64,000 nucleotides of DNA, from NCBI GenBank assembly GCA_029556545.1, contig JAKQEQ010000042.1, positions 62,001-126,000 of the forward strand, written 5' to 3'. The notes under the pieces were generated by a model, which worked only from the letters and a program-made list of their open reading frames with translations, made no database searches and was not told where the DNA came from. The DNA comes from Candidatus Hydrogenedentota bacterium (GTDB lineage Bacteria > Hydrogenedentota > Hydrogenedentia > Hydrogenedentales > JAGMZX01). The position numbers and the translations under genes were made by a program. The first letter of the stretch is position 1. Each line of letters begins with the position of its first letter. Shown piece after piece: positions 8,215 through 16,803 of the stretch.

Positions 8215-10698
8215 CTACCTCTTTTCGTGATTGATCGGAACGGGAATCGCGATACCAAGCTGCACCGCGACAGGAGTGTAAATGTCTATCTCCTGCTCCG
8301 GCGTCTCAATAGAGACTATCAGGGAGTACCGGCAGCGGCTGTCCCATCTTCGAAGGTGCTGTCGCTCGCGCCACCAGCCGGTGGTTGGATACACGGCGAC
8401 CAGATTCGAAGTCGCCAACTCGGCTGCCGTGCCGTGCCAAATATCAGAGTGAATAGAACCTACGTTCCGTGCCTCCCCGATAAACCACTTGCCGCCCGGA
8501 CCCACAGTGCCAGGGTGGCCTTCGTCATCTTCCCATGCCTGACGGTTTACTCTCCGGACGAACTCATCCTTCGATTCCTGCGGCCCATTCAACGCGAAGC
8601 GGAGCGCATGCGACGCGTACCGGTAGCGATTGCCCCATCCTACTTCGCCTGGCCCAGGTTCAACAAAATAGGAGAGTGTCACCCTCATCTCGACGGCACT
8701 CTCACCTAGAGAGGATAAGACCTCCGTGGGCCATGGCAAGTTGTATAGATGCATTTCATTCGTTACATACCGGCTGTCGCGCCTATCAAACGGTTGCAGT
8801 TCTGCCTGGGAAATCAACGTCAGCGAACTTGCCAAGGAATACAAAGCACGTGGCAGGCTGGGCACACCGTACCCGCAAATCCGCAGGAGGTTCGCGATCT
8901 CCTGCTTGCTTGGATTGAGCTGCGGCAAGAACTGTTGCAGCATTGTCTGCGTCCAGCGTGCCGAGTGCACAAGGAGTCCGCGTACTGTTTCAGGCCAAGC
9001 TTCGGGGTATGCGATGTGAATCTGAGCGGCCATCCAGGCCGCCTGTGCAGCGGCAGCGCTCGTGGCGCTGAACGGCAAGAACTGAGCCGTTGACGGATCA
9101 GAACTGGTCGAAAGTAATTTCAAGTCTTCGGTATCGAATATGGAATTATTTGGACCGGCCGCGACGTTGCCACCTTCCAGAAGTATGTCGGGCTTGATTG
9201 GCCAGCGCCGCCGATCCCATGCGGCAGAAGTCGTGCTGAACGGTGAAAGCCCACCAGCGGGCGCGACGGCACTCCAAGAGATCATTGTGGGGTCAGTAAT
9301 GCGTACCTTTTCCGTATACGCACCTGCCGTCAGGGCATTCCACGCCTGAGCCGGATCATGTACCTCTTCGGTCAGATTTGCATGCGGATAGTTGCGCCAA
9401 CTGTTGGACTCCACAACATTTCCCGCACTTACTATGATTAACCGTTTGCGATCGTCTTCATAGCCCGACGCAATAGAGTCAAGTTCTGCGGACCACGAGG
9501 AGGGGCGGCCCCGGTCAAGGTCCTCCGGTGAGGTCACCGCAAGACAGACAATTCTCCGACGCTGCGGTGCCTGGATTTCCGCGAGACTGATTCCTTGTGC
9601 TGTCCGATGCCCCCAAAGCTCTTTCGGGTTCTGTGCTGGCGGCGGCGGGAGTATTTTCGAGGATTCGAGTCGATGTGATACCCGAATGGCCGAAGTACTA
9701 TTGAGAATCTGCAACAAGTCGCCGTATGCGGCCGTTCCCGCCATCAGCGTTCCGTGTCCATCATTGTCATGGATGCCCCACTGGCGAATCACGGCGTGCA
9801 TGTCGCTTGCGTCGAGCACCGGTTGGAGCAGCACATGTCCGCTGTTCACGCCGCTGTCAAGGATACAGACTGCGATGTCGCCGTCCCCCTCGAATCGTGT
9901 TCTTTGCAGCAAGTCTTGAACCAGTTGTACTTGATCCCGGCTCTCCATCTCGATGTAGTACGTGGCAACCTGCTTTGCAACGCGAAATTCAACAATAATG
10001 TCGGATCGTTCAATAAGGCTGGCCAGTTGCCCGCCGGTCGCCTTGATCAGTAATACGGAACGCTCAGGGAACGTCAATTGTCCCTCGGCCTGAGTAACCT
10101 CCAGCGATTCGAGCAACGCCCTGAATTGGGCAATTTCATCGCCGGATTCCGTACCAAGCCAGACCTCGATCCAATCGGCCGAAGAACCGGGTATCTGGTC
10201 CCGCTCTTCCGGACGCCAGAACGATTCCAGTACTGCGCGGCGAATGTCGGAAATGCTCCGGACGAGTTTGTCATGCTTTGGCTTCTTACGTTCTTCAGGC
10301 GGAAGGGCGTAGCCCTCCAGAATCTTAAGGAAATGCCTGCGTTTCTCATTCGGCACATAGACTGTTGCCAATGTGCGCGCTCCGTCCGGTCCCGGAACCT
10401 CGCGTACGTTGCATAGGCGGATCCCTGAACGAAGACGTTCCAGACTCGTTACTCTGAGGTCGTATCCGGGTTCCCCTTCAAACTCGATATATGCGCCGCG
10501 ACGGGTTGTTTGCACCACGGCGCGCGCGGCGTCTACCTCGTGCCACGTGGCATTCAGTCGGGACAACAGAAGTTCGCTGTGGCTGGCTTGATCACGCACA
10601 GGGATATTTGCGTCGCCGCCCCCGCGTCGCGGGTTGGTGAATCCCTGTGATTCTTCACGGCCCGATATGTCGAGGTGTTGGTAGAGAGGCCCCCCCAT
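8215..10698 (-). CDS. subtilisin-like serine protease (S8 family), partner of the upstream AAA+ ATPase
   Basis: This 827-residue cytoplasmic protein has no signal peptide. After an N-terminal region of about 270 residues of unknown fold comes an S8 peptidase domain with Asp281 (LDSG), His315 (DGHGT), oxyanion Asn427 (SAGN) and the nucleophile Ser547. The Ser box reads ATSAA rather than the usual GTSxA. A C-terminal region of about 250 residues follows. The gene starts 6 bp after the AAA+ gene, so the two are co-translated. AAA+/subtilase pairs are recurrent neighbours in defence islands; the likely mode is ATPase-gated proteolysis of a host or invader target, which is inference. Confidence 0.85.
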   Translation of the reverse strand: MGGPLYQHLDISGREESQGFTNPRRGGGDANIPVRDQASHSELLLSRLNATWHEVDAARAVVQTTRRGAYIEFEGEPGYDLRVTSLERLRSGIRLCNVREVPGPDGARTLATVYVPNEKRRHFLKILEGYALPPEERKKPKHDKLVRSISDIRRAVLESFWRPEERDQIPGSSADWIEVWLGTESGDEIAQFRALLESLEVTQAEGQLTFPERSVLLIKATGGQLASLIERSDIIVEFRVAKQVATYYIEMESRDQVQLVQDLLQRTRFEGDGDIAVCILDSGVNSGHVLLQPVLDASDMHAVIRQWGIHDNDGHGTLMAGTAAYGDLLQILNSTSAIRVSHRLESSKILPPPPAQNPKELWGHRTAQGISLAEIQAPQRRRIVCLAVTSPEDLDRGRPSSWSAELDSIASGYEDDRKRLIIVSAGNVVESNSWRNYPHANLTEEVHDPAQAWNALTAGAYTEKVRITDPTMISWSAVAPAGGLSPFSTTSAAWDRRRWPIKPDILLEGGNVAAGPNNSIFDTEDLKLLSTSSDPSTAQFLPFSATSAAAAQAAWMAAQIHIAYPEAWPETVRGLLVHSARWTQTMLQQFLPQLNPSKQEIANLLRICGYGVPSLPRALYSLASSLTLISQAELQPFDRRDSRYVTNEMHLYNLPWPTEVLSSLGESAVEMRVTLSYFVEPGPGEVGWGNRYRYASHALRFALNGPQESKDEFVRRVNRQAWEDDEGHPGTVGPGGKWFIGEARNVGSIHSDIWHGTAAELATSNLVAVYPTTGWWRERQHLRRWDSRCRYSLIVSIETPEQEIDIYTPVAVQLGIAIPVPINHEKR

Positions 10699-10704
10699 CC
10701 TGCT

Positions 10705-11673
10705 TTACCCCCTTATCCCTTGATGGACACTCCGCCGTTCTGCCAGACTTTGCCGCAGAGCGCCGGCCGTCACCTTCGTCTTGTCCGCAAGAATGGCCCG
10801 CTTGATGGCGTCGCGGCAGGCGGTGTCGATTTCGGCATGGCTGAGACGCGCGCTCTGGCGCAGCACCGCCGCCCACGCGAATTTGGGCGCGAGGAAGGTG
10901 CCCAACACGTTCTGCATGAGCCGTTTGCGGTCGGCTTCTTCCGGCAGTGCGTAGTACAACACATCGTCGAAACGGCGGTACAGCGCGCGGTCGAGCAGCT
11001 TCGGGCTGTTCGTCGCCGCCACGATCAGACTGTCGGAACTGTCCTGCTCGATAAACTGTAGAAAGGCATTCAGCACCCGGCGCATCTCCGCCACATCGTT
11101 TTCCAGCATGCGTTCGCCACCGATGGCGTCGAACTCGTCGAAAAGGTAGACCCCCGGCTCCTGCTGAATCAGCTCGAAGATCTGGCGCAGCTTCGCGCTC
11201 GTCTCACCCATGAACTTCGTCACCAGCTTGTCCACCTGGACGGTGTGCAGCGGCAACCTTAGTTCATGCGCCAGCACCCGCGCCGTCATCGTCTTGCCCG
11301 TGCCCGGCGGCCCGACAAGCAGCACCTTGCGCCGGTGCGCCAGCCCGTGCAATTTCAGCTTCTGCTGTTGACGGTACTCATGAACGATGCGCTGCACCCG
11401 GTCGGACAACGACTCCGGAATCACCAGCGCAGAGCGCGGCGTGTCCGGTTCCTCGGAAAACACCAGCCCGCGCAAGTCCACCGGAAACTTCAATATCCGA
11501 GGGCCGCGCTCCCGCCGTGCCTTATCCACGAGTTCCCGGATGTCAAGGGCCAGCGCCCCGTGGCCCTGTTGGGCCTCATGCGCCGCTACTTGCAGCGCAA
11601 TCGTGTAAAACCGCTCCGCGTCGTCACTTAGGTGCGACCGAATCAGCGCCTTCAGTTGTTCCGCAGTGGCCAT
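10705..11673 (-). CDS. AAA+ ATPase paired with the subtilase
   Basis: The protein has 322 residues: an N-terminal helical region (1-85), then an AAA+ core with Walker A GPPGTGKT (121-128), Walker B LFDE (177-180) and a sensor-1 AATNS motif. It resembles single-ring ATPases of the FtsH/spastin type but has no transmembrane segment or protease domain of its own. It lies between hsdS (110-bp gap) and the subtilase gene (6-bp gap), all on one strand. Its role is probably to gate or feed the protease. Whether it acts with the restriction enzyme or independently cannot be read from the sequence. Confidence 0.88.
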   Translation of the reverse strand: MATAEQLKALIRSHLSDDAERFYTIALQVAAHEAQQGHGALALDIRELVDKARRERGPRILKFPVDLRGLVFSEEPDTPRSALVIPESLSDRVQRIVHEYRQQQKLKLHGLAHRRKVLLVGPPGTGKTMTARVLAHELRLPLHTVQVDKLVTKFMGETSAKLRQIFELIQQEPGVYLFDEFDAIGGERMLENDVAEMRRVLNAFLQFIEQDSSDSLIVAATNSPKLLDRALYRRFDDVLYYALPEEADRKRLMQNVLGTFLAPKFAWAAVLRQSARLSHAEIDTACRDAIKRAILADKTKVTAGALRQSLAERRSVHQGIRG

Positions 11674-11783
11674 CGATAATCCCCGGCTGTGTCCCGCTTG
11701 ATGTTACCTTCTTTCCGATTCTACATCAACAATTCGCAACCTGAACCCCGATGTTCAAGCGGACCGGTGGTCCTGGCTTCTTG

Positions 11784-12989
11784 TCATACCGCAATCTCCC
11801 CGTTCATCAGGCGCGGCAGGAGTAGATCGCGCGCCGCGCGGAGACGTTCATTGTGCTGCTTGAGCACACGAATTTGAGCAAAGTGGAGGCTGGCCTGCTC
11901 GGAAAACTCCAGAGTGAAGCTGTGCGCGGGAATCACCACCTCGAATTCGCGAAACTTCCCTCGACTGACTTCGGGGTACGTGCTCCCGCTGCCCATGGAG
12001 CGGATTTCTTCAACCCGGTCGGAAAGATGAAACACGAGGTACGGGGTCAAAACGGGTTCGTGGGGCACAACAGAAATGAAACCCTGGTTGGTGCAGACTT
12101 CGCGGCCCGCTATGCCAAAGAAGCCGACGGAGGCGCGACTCGTCATGAGAATGGCATGGGGTTTGACAAGCTTTGCCGAACTATTCTGTAACCCCGCCTC
12201 TGTAATCTTCTTCTCGGCATCCAGAAGAACGAAATGCTTATTCCTCGTTACATCAGTTGGTGTCACCCACGTGATTTCGCCGTCGTCCCAATAAGCAGCA
12301 TTCGCAGTTGAAGGCGTGCCGCCCCCAACGCAATCGGCCACATCACCTATTCGTTTCCGTTCCCAGCCTTGGGGGAGGCCGTTCGTGATGGGGGTGTGTT
12401 CGTGGCCGGGGAAGCGGAGGCGGACAAACCATTCGCGGTAGAGTTGGCGGGCCGATTCTTCCAACAACGCCATCCGCCGCCGGTTGTTCTCGATCAGGTC
12501 GTCATACGCCGACAAGATGTCTGCAATGCGTTGCTGCACTTCGAGCGAAGGAAAGCTTATCTCGACTCCTGCGAGCTTTTCTCGTGGAAGATGCTTGATT
12601 GTTGCGCCGGTTAACAGAGGCGTAAAGCCCCCGAGCCTTCCCTTATGAAGCAGTGAATAGAACAGGAACCGGTAATCGAGGCAATCATGAGGACGAATGC
12701 GGTGAAGGGCTTTTTGGTACATTACTCCGGGCATAGGCTCTTTCCAAACTGCGCAACGTCCGGGTTCGCCGCCTTCACACAGGAGAATGTCGCCGCACTT
12801 CAACCCGTATCGCTCCATTTCATCTTGCTCGAACCGCATCTCGCGAAGGTTCTCAAGATCGAACTCGCCCCAGCGAACGTTGATATTTGCAAGATACGGA
12901 AGGGCTTCTCCCCTATTTTTCCTTTCGTCCAACATTTTACCCAAGCTAAAATCCGCAATCTCGGCCAAGGGCTTAGTCATCCACTTCAT
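11784..12989 (-). CDS. hsdS: type I restriction specificity subunit (HsdS)
   Basis: The 401-residue protein has two target-recognition domains (about residues 1-150 and 205-350), each followed by a conserved helix (QQRIADILSAYDDLIENN and the region ending LRAARDLLLPRLMNGEI). It determines the bipartite DNA sequence recognised by the complex. The ATG overlaps the hsdM stop by four bases (ATGA), indicating coupled translation. No inverted or silent hsdS copy was seen, so there is no sign of phase-variable specificity. Confidence 0.92.
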   Translation of the reverse strand: MKWMTKPLAEIADFSLGKMLDERKNRGEALPYLANINVRWGEFDLENLREMRFEQDEMERYGLKCGDILLCEGGEPGRCAVWKEPMPGVMYQKALHRIRPHDCLDYRFLFYSLLHKGRLGGFTPLLTGATIKHLPREKLAGVEISFPSLEVQQRIADILSAYDDLIENNRRRMALLEESARQLYREWFVRLRFPGHEHTPITNGLPQGWERKRIGDVADCVGGGTPSTANAAYWDDGEITWVTPTDVTRNKHFVLLDAEKKITEAGLQNSSAKLVKPHAILMTSRASVGFFGIAGREVCTNQGFISVVPHEPVLTPYLVFHLSDRVEEIRSMGSGSTYPEVSRGKFREFEVVIPAHSFTLEFSEQASLHFAQIRVLKQHNERLRAARDLLLPRLMNGEIAV

Positions 12990-15106
12990 ATCCCCAACTC
13001 CTGGAAGTTGGCCTGGATTTTGGCGGCGAGATCGGCGGCTTCGGTGTTGAGGTCGGCGAGTTCGACGTGGATGCCGCGGAGGGTCTCCTCGAAGTCGAAG
13101 TCTTCGTCGTCTTCCTGGGGCGCGACGCCGACGTAGCGGCCGGGGGTGAGGCTCCAGTCGGCGGCGGCGATTTCGGCGCGGGTGACGAGCCGGACCAGAC
13201 CGGGCACGGCTTCGAGGTCGGCCTTCGGGAAGCGGTCTTCGAGCCAGGCGACCTGCCGGTGGAAGTAGACGGTGCGCTTGAGTTGTTCGACGGCGTCCTT
13301 GCGCGTGTCGTCGAGTTGTTTGACGAGGCGGTTGGCGGCGCGGCGGTCGTAGCTGGATTCGAGGCCGGTTTCCACGACGAGGTTCGCGGCGTGGTCCGCC
13401 ACGCGCGCGGTAAGCTTGAAGACGAGGTCCACCTGTTTGACGAGGCCGCGCAGGCGCTCCGCGACAGGCTCGAAGGCATGGCGCGCGGCATGCTGCGCGG
13501 CGTTCGATTTGGGCGGCTTCTTCCCGTACTTCTTCACGAACGCGGCGCAGTCTTTGATCGCGCGCTTCCGGTCGGCGATATAGGCCGTCACGGCGTCAGA
13601 CGATTCAAGGAGCGCGTCCAGGAACGGCTGTTTCGTCTCCGCGGGCACGTCCCAAACGTTATTGACGCTTATCGCCAGCGCGGCCAGTCGCATTCGGAGT
13701 TCGCCCAGCGCCTTCTCGAATGTGTCGATCGCGCCGGGCACGGCGGCGCACTCTTCGCAGACGCGGCGGAAGTAGTCGGTCACGAGCGCGAGGAAGCGGT
13801 CGCGTTGGCCGCGGTAGAGCCAGACGATGGCGGCGAGGTTGTGCAGTTGTTCGGGCGAGAAATCGTTGATCTTGCGGTTGACCTTGCGGAACACATTGCG
13901 CGCGTCGATCATGAGGACCGTATCGCGCCGTTCGGCGGGCTTGCCGCGGTCGAAGAACCAGAGTTCGCAGGGGACGGTGCGCGTATAGAAGAAATTCGAG
14001 CGGATCGAGACCATGACGTCCACGTCGCCGGTCTCGACCATCTTGCGGCGGACTTCCTTCTCGCCGTGGCCCGCGCTCGAAGCCTGAGACGACATGACGC
14101 AGCCGGCGCGGCCTTTCTCGTTCAGGTAGCTCCAGAAATACGAGAGCCAGAGGTAGTTGCCGTTCGAGACCTTCTTGGCCTTGTTCACGCCGGGCAGGCC
14201 GAAGGGCAGGCGCGGATCGCCCTGGATGCGCTCGGCATCGACCAGATCGACGTTGAACGGGGGATTGGCCATGACGAAGTCGCATTTGCCGTAGAGGCTG
14301 TGTTCGTCCTGGTAGTAGGTGATGGCCTCGGCAATCTGGCCTTCGAGGCCGTGTACGGCGAGGTTCATCTTGGCGATGCGGATGGTGTCGCGGTTCTTTT
14401 CCTGGCCGTAGAACACGACTTTCTTCGCCGTGTCGCCGCCGGCCTGCTCGATGAAGTGGCTCGATTGCACGAACATGCCGCCGGAGCCGCAGGCGGGGTC
14501 GAAAACGGTCCCGTGGTCCGGCTCGATGACGTTGACGATGGTCTGCACGATCGAGGCGGGCGTGAAGAACTCGCCGTTGTCGTGGGCCTTCTGGATCGAG
14601 AACTTGGCGAGAAAGTATTCGTAGATGCGGCCGAACACGTCGCCCGTGGCGTTCTTGATGCGCTCGGTGTTGAAGGTGCGCATCAGGTTTTCGAGCACGG
14701 CGGGCTCGAAAATGCCGTAGTCCTTCGGGAGCACGTTCTTGAGCGGATCGAAGGCCGCCTCGATGGCCTCCATCGCGCCGGTCACCAGTTTGGGCAGGCC
14801 CGACTGGTCAGAGGTGGCCTTTTTCATGATCGTGTCGTAATGCGCCGCCTCCGGCAGCCAAAGCGCGCGGCGCGAGATGTAGTCGGCGGGCTGCACCTTG
14901 CGTTTGGGCATCTTGCCGCTCGCCTGGTCCGCCTGAATCTGGCGCGTGGCGGCGTCGAACCGGTTGGCGGCGTGGCGCAGGAAGATAACGCCCAGCACGG
15001 GCATGAAATAGTCGCTCGAGGTGAGCTTCGAATTCGCGCGGAGGTTGTCCGCCGCCTCCCACAAGTCGGCTTCCAGCTTGTCGATGTCTCTGAAAACGTC
15101 CGGCAT
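12986..15106 (-). CDS. hsdM: type I N6-adenine methyltransferase subunit (HsdM)
   Basis: From ATG 15106 (GGGGAG ribosome site) the product has 706 residues. An N-terminal helical HsdM domain is followed by the methyltransferase core with the S-adenosylmethionine motif DPACGSGG (203-210) and the catalytic NPPF (281-284). A C-terminal extension of about 200 residues is helical and acidic, making this longer than the classical about 500-residue HsdM. It methylates adenine in the HsdS-defined site and forms the core of the restriction complex. An upstream in-frame start at 15160 would add 18 unlikely residues. It is the first gene of the hsdM-hsdS-AAA-subtilase-hsdR operon. Confidence 0.93.
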   Translation of the reverse strand: MPDVFRDIDKLEADLWEAADNLRANSKLTSSDYFMPVLGVIFLRHAANRFDAATRQIQADQASGKMPKRKVQPADYISRRALWLPEAAHYDTIMKKATSDQSGLPKLVTGAMEAIEAAFDPLKNVLPKDYGIFEPAVLENLMRTFNTERIKNATGDVFGRIYEYFLAKFSIQKAHDNGEFFTPASIVQTIVNVIEPDHGTVFDPACGSGGMFVQSSHFIEQAGGDTAKKVVFYGQEKNRDTIRIAKMNLAVHGLEGQIAEAITYYQDEHSLYGKCDFVMANPPFNVDLVDAERIQGDPRLPFGLPGVNKAKKVSNGNYLWLSYFWSYLNEKGRAGCVMSSQASSAGHGEKEVRRKMVETGDVDVMVSIRSNFFYTRTVPCELWFFDRGKPAERRDTVLMIDARNVFRKVNRKINDFSPEQLHNLAAIVWLYRGQRDRFLALVTDYFRRVCEECAAVPGAIDTFEKALGELRMRLAALAISVNNVWDVPAETKQPFLDALLESSDAVTAYIADRKRAIKDCAAFVKKYGKKPPKSNAAQHAARHAFEPVAERLRGLVKQVDLVFKLTARVADHAANLVVETGLESSYDRRAANRLVKQLDDTRKDAVEQLKRTVYFHRQVAWLEDRFPKADLEAVPGLVRLVTRAEIAAADWSLTPGRYVGVAPQEDDEDFDFEETLRGIHVELADLNTEAADLAAKIQANFQELGI

Positions 15107-15152
15107 GCAATCTCCCCTCGGGCGGGCACGCATCCTGGTCCAACCTGACCAC

Positions 15153-15169
15153 GCAGGCATTCCGCCTGC
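15153..15169. repeat. inverted repeat in the hsdM leader
   Basis: GCAGGC-ATTCC-GCCTGC is a perfect 6-bp stem with a 5-nt loop between the candidate promoter and the hsdM start. It could form an RNA hairpin or be an operator. There is no T-run, so it is not a terminator. Confidence 0.4.
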
Positions 15170-15196
15170 CCGACACTTTCCATGGAAACCGGCTTC

Positions 15197-15225
15197 ATTC
15201 TACTGCGCAACCGGCGACGGCGCAA
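15197..15225 (-). promoter_or_regulatory. candidate sigma-70 promoter for the restriction operon
   Basis: On the - strand TTGCGC (15225-15220) and TAGAAT (15202-15197) are separated by 17 bp, about 90 bp before the hsdM start. Confidence 0.5.
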
Positions 15226-15287
15226 GGGGCGCCCGCGGGCAACTTTCGACGCACGGCCTTTGTTACAGACAGCCCTCGCCGGGCACG

Positions 15288-16739
15288 CTACCGGCGCCCG
15301 TACGAACTCATGGTGACGGGCGAACTGGCGGTTGCCGTCTCTCTGGACATGCTGCGGGAAAGAGCGGCAAGCACCGCGGCTTCTTCCCATCGTCTCCTAT
15401 GCTCGATAACGCGCGCCAGCGTTCTTATCGCCGGCCTGACGTTCCTCCGGGTACGGCCATCCTTTCCTGGCCCATCACCGCCCTTCAGTCGGTCGAGGCA
15501 CTTCTCAGCCTCGGCAAGTCTTCCCAACTCCACCAGGATCAGGCCGCGGAGAAAGGTCGCATCGGGGGATTGGTCAAGGGGCGCATGCAGTTCACTGATC
15601 TGATCAAGGGCGCGCGCGTAGCTGCCGTCATGATACATCTTCTCCGTATTCACGAGGATCATGTAGTAGACAAAGCCAAGCAAGGCCCGCGCCCGCACTT
15701 GAGAATCAGGCATTGTGATCTGTTCCATGTTGGCCAGCATCACATACCGCGAATATCGCTCCTGGTCCTTCCTTTGAAGCGCCAATCGGGCATGCAGCAC
15801 CCGGGCCATGGCACAGTAGGGCCAAGTCCGCAGCGCTTTCCGGCACTTTGCCTCCGCGCGCGCAATCTTGAAAACTCGCGCGCGCTGAAGCAAACGACAA
15901 CCGCGCAAGGCCAGGCGCTCCGCCTTCCTGTCCAGCGATGCCTCCAGATTGCCGGGGGCATCAAACGGCAGCGGTCCGAGGCCAAAGGAACTCATGATTT
16001 CTCGCGTGGCGTTGCGACTGAATTCCGCCCCCGCGGCAGGCGTTTCCAATGCTTTTCCAGCCAGTCTTTCCGCGTCGGCCATACCATGGCGTTTCAGGGC
16101 GTCAACTGCGCGTTGCGCCGCGCGGTGGTGTCCTGAAATTCCGTGGAGTGATTGTAGGTAGGTCTTCCATGCCGCAATTGCCGATTCGTTATTGCCGGCG
16201 CGTTCGTGAGCCATGGCTATAAGATAGCGGAGTTGGGGGGCTTTCGGTTTCAAGTCATTGGCAGCCCGTTCCGCAACCGCAATGGCTTCGTTCACGTTAC
16301 CCAGCGCCAGCAGGATGGCGGCGTGGTCGTGATGAAAGTAGGCGTGTTTCGGGATACGCGCCAGCGCTCTCTTACAGGGAGCCAGGGCTTCGTTGGGTTT
16401 GCCAAGGCGCAATTGGCACCAGGCGATGTTGTTCCATGCTTCGCCGGAGTTCGGGTCTTTCGACAACTGAAGCTGCAAACACGCGATGGCTTTTTCATAC
16501 TCGCCGAAGCGGATGAGTTCGAACCCGAGATAGCCAAGGTACTCAGCATCGTCCGGCGGCCGTTCAAGCGCCGCGAGCGTTATGTCTCTCGCGGTCTTGT
16601 AGAGGGGGTTTTCGACATCAATCGCCCCGTCAATGTAGATGTAATCCAGATCCTCAGGCCCCATCATTACGAGGAGCCGCGCCATGTCCACAAGTTCTTT
16701 CGGGGAGAGCGCTTCTGTCCCTTTGGTTCCTATCACCAC
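15288..16739 (-). CDS. TPR-repeat protein
   Basis: The 483-residue protein starts with GTG at 16739 and has no signal peptide or membrane segment. Residues about 55-220 contain several degenerate 34-residue TPR motifs (for example SGEAWNNIAWCQLRLGKPNE), and the remainder is helical with TPR-like spacing. TPR arrays are protein-docking scaffolds. It follows the kinase-TPR gene at 18513-16804 by 64 bp on the same strand and is the last gene of the signalling block, so it may be a substrate or adaptor of that kinase. The specific function is unknown. Confidence 0.75.
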   Translation of the reverse strand: MVIGTKGTEALSPKELVDMARLLVMMGPEDLDYIYIDGAIDVENPLYKTARDITLAALERPPDDAEYLGYLGFELIRFGEYEKAIACLQLQLSKDPNSGEAWNNIAWCQLRLGKPNEALAPCKRALARIPKHAYFHHDHAAILLALGNVNEAIAVAERAANDLKPKAPQLRYLIAMAHERAGNNESAIAAWKTYLQSLHGISGHHRAAQRAVDALKRHGMADAERLAGKALETPAAGAEFSRNATREIMSSFGLGPLPFDAPGNLEASLDRKAERLALRGCRLLQRARVFKIARAEAKCRKALRTWPYCAMARVLHARLALQRKDQERYSRYVMLANMEQITMPDSQVRARALLGFVYYMILVNTEKMYHDGSYARALDQISELHAPLDQSPDATFLRGLILVELGRLAEAEKCLDRLKGGDGPGKDGRTRRNVRPAIRTLARVIEHRRRWEEAAVLAALSRSMSRETATASSPVTMSSYGRR

Positions 16740-16803
16740 GCCCCTTTCCGTTTTGCCCTGTTGTCGAGGGCAAATTCACCCTAGCGCTGCCGCACGCATG
16801 TTT

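Noticed and set aside
13067-15148. Long + strand open frame (693 codons) opposite hsdM
   Set aside because: It is the mirror of the high-GC hsdM codons; no ribosome site and no recognisable domain, while hsdM has clear motifs.
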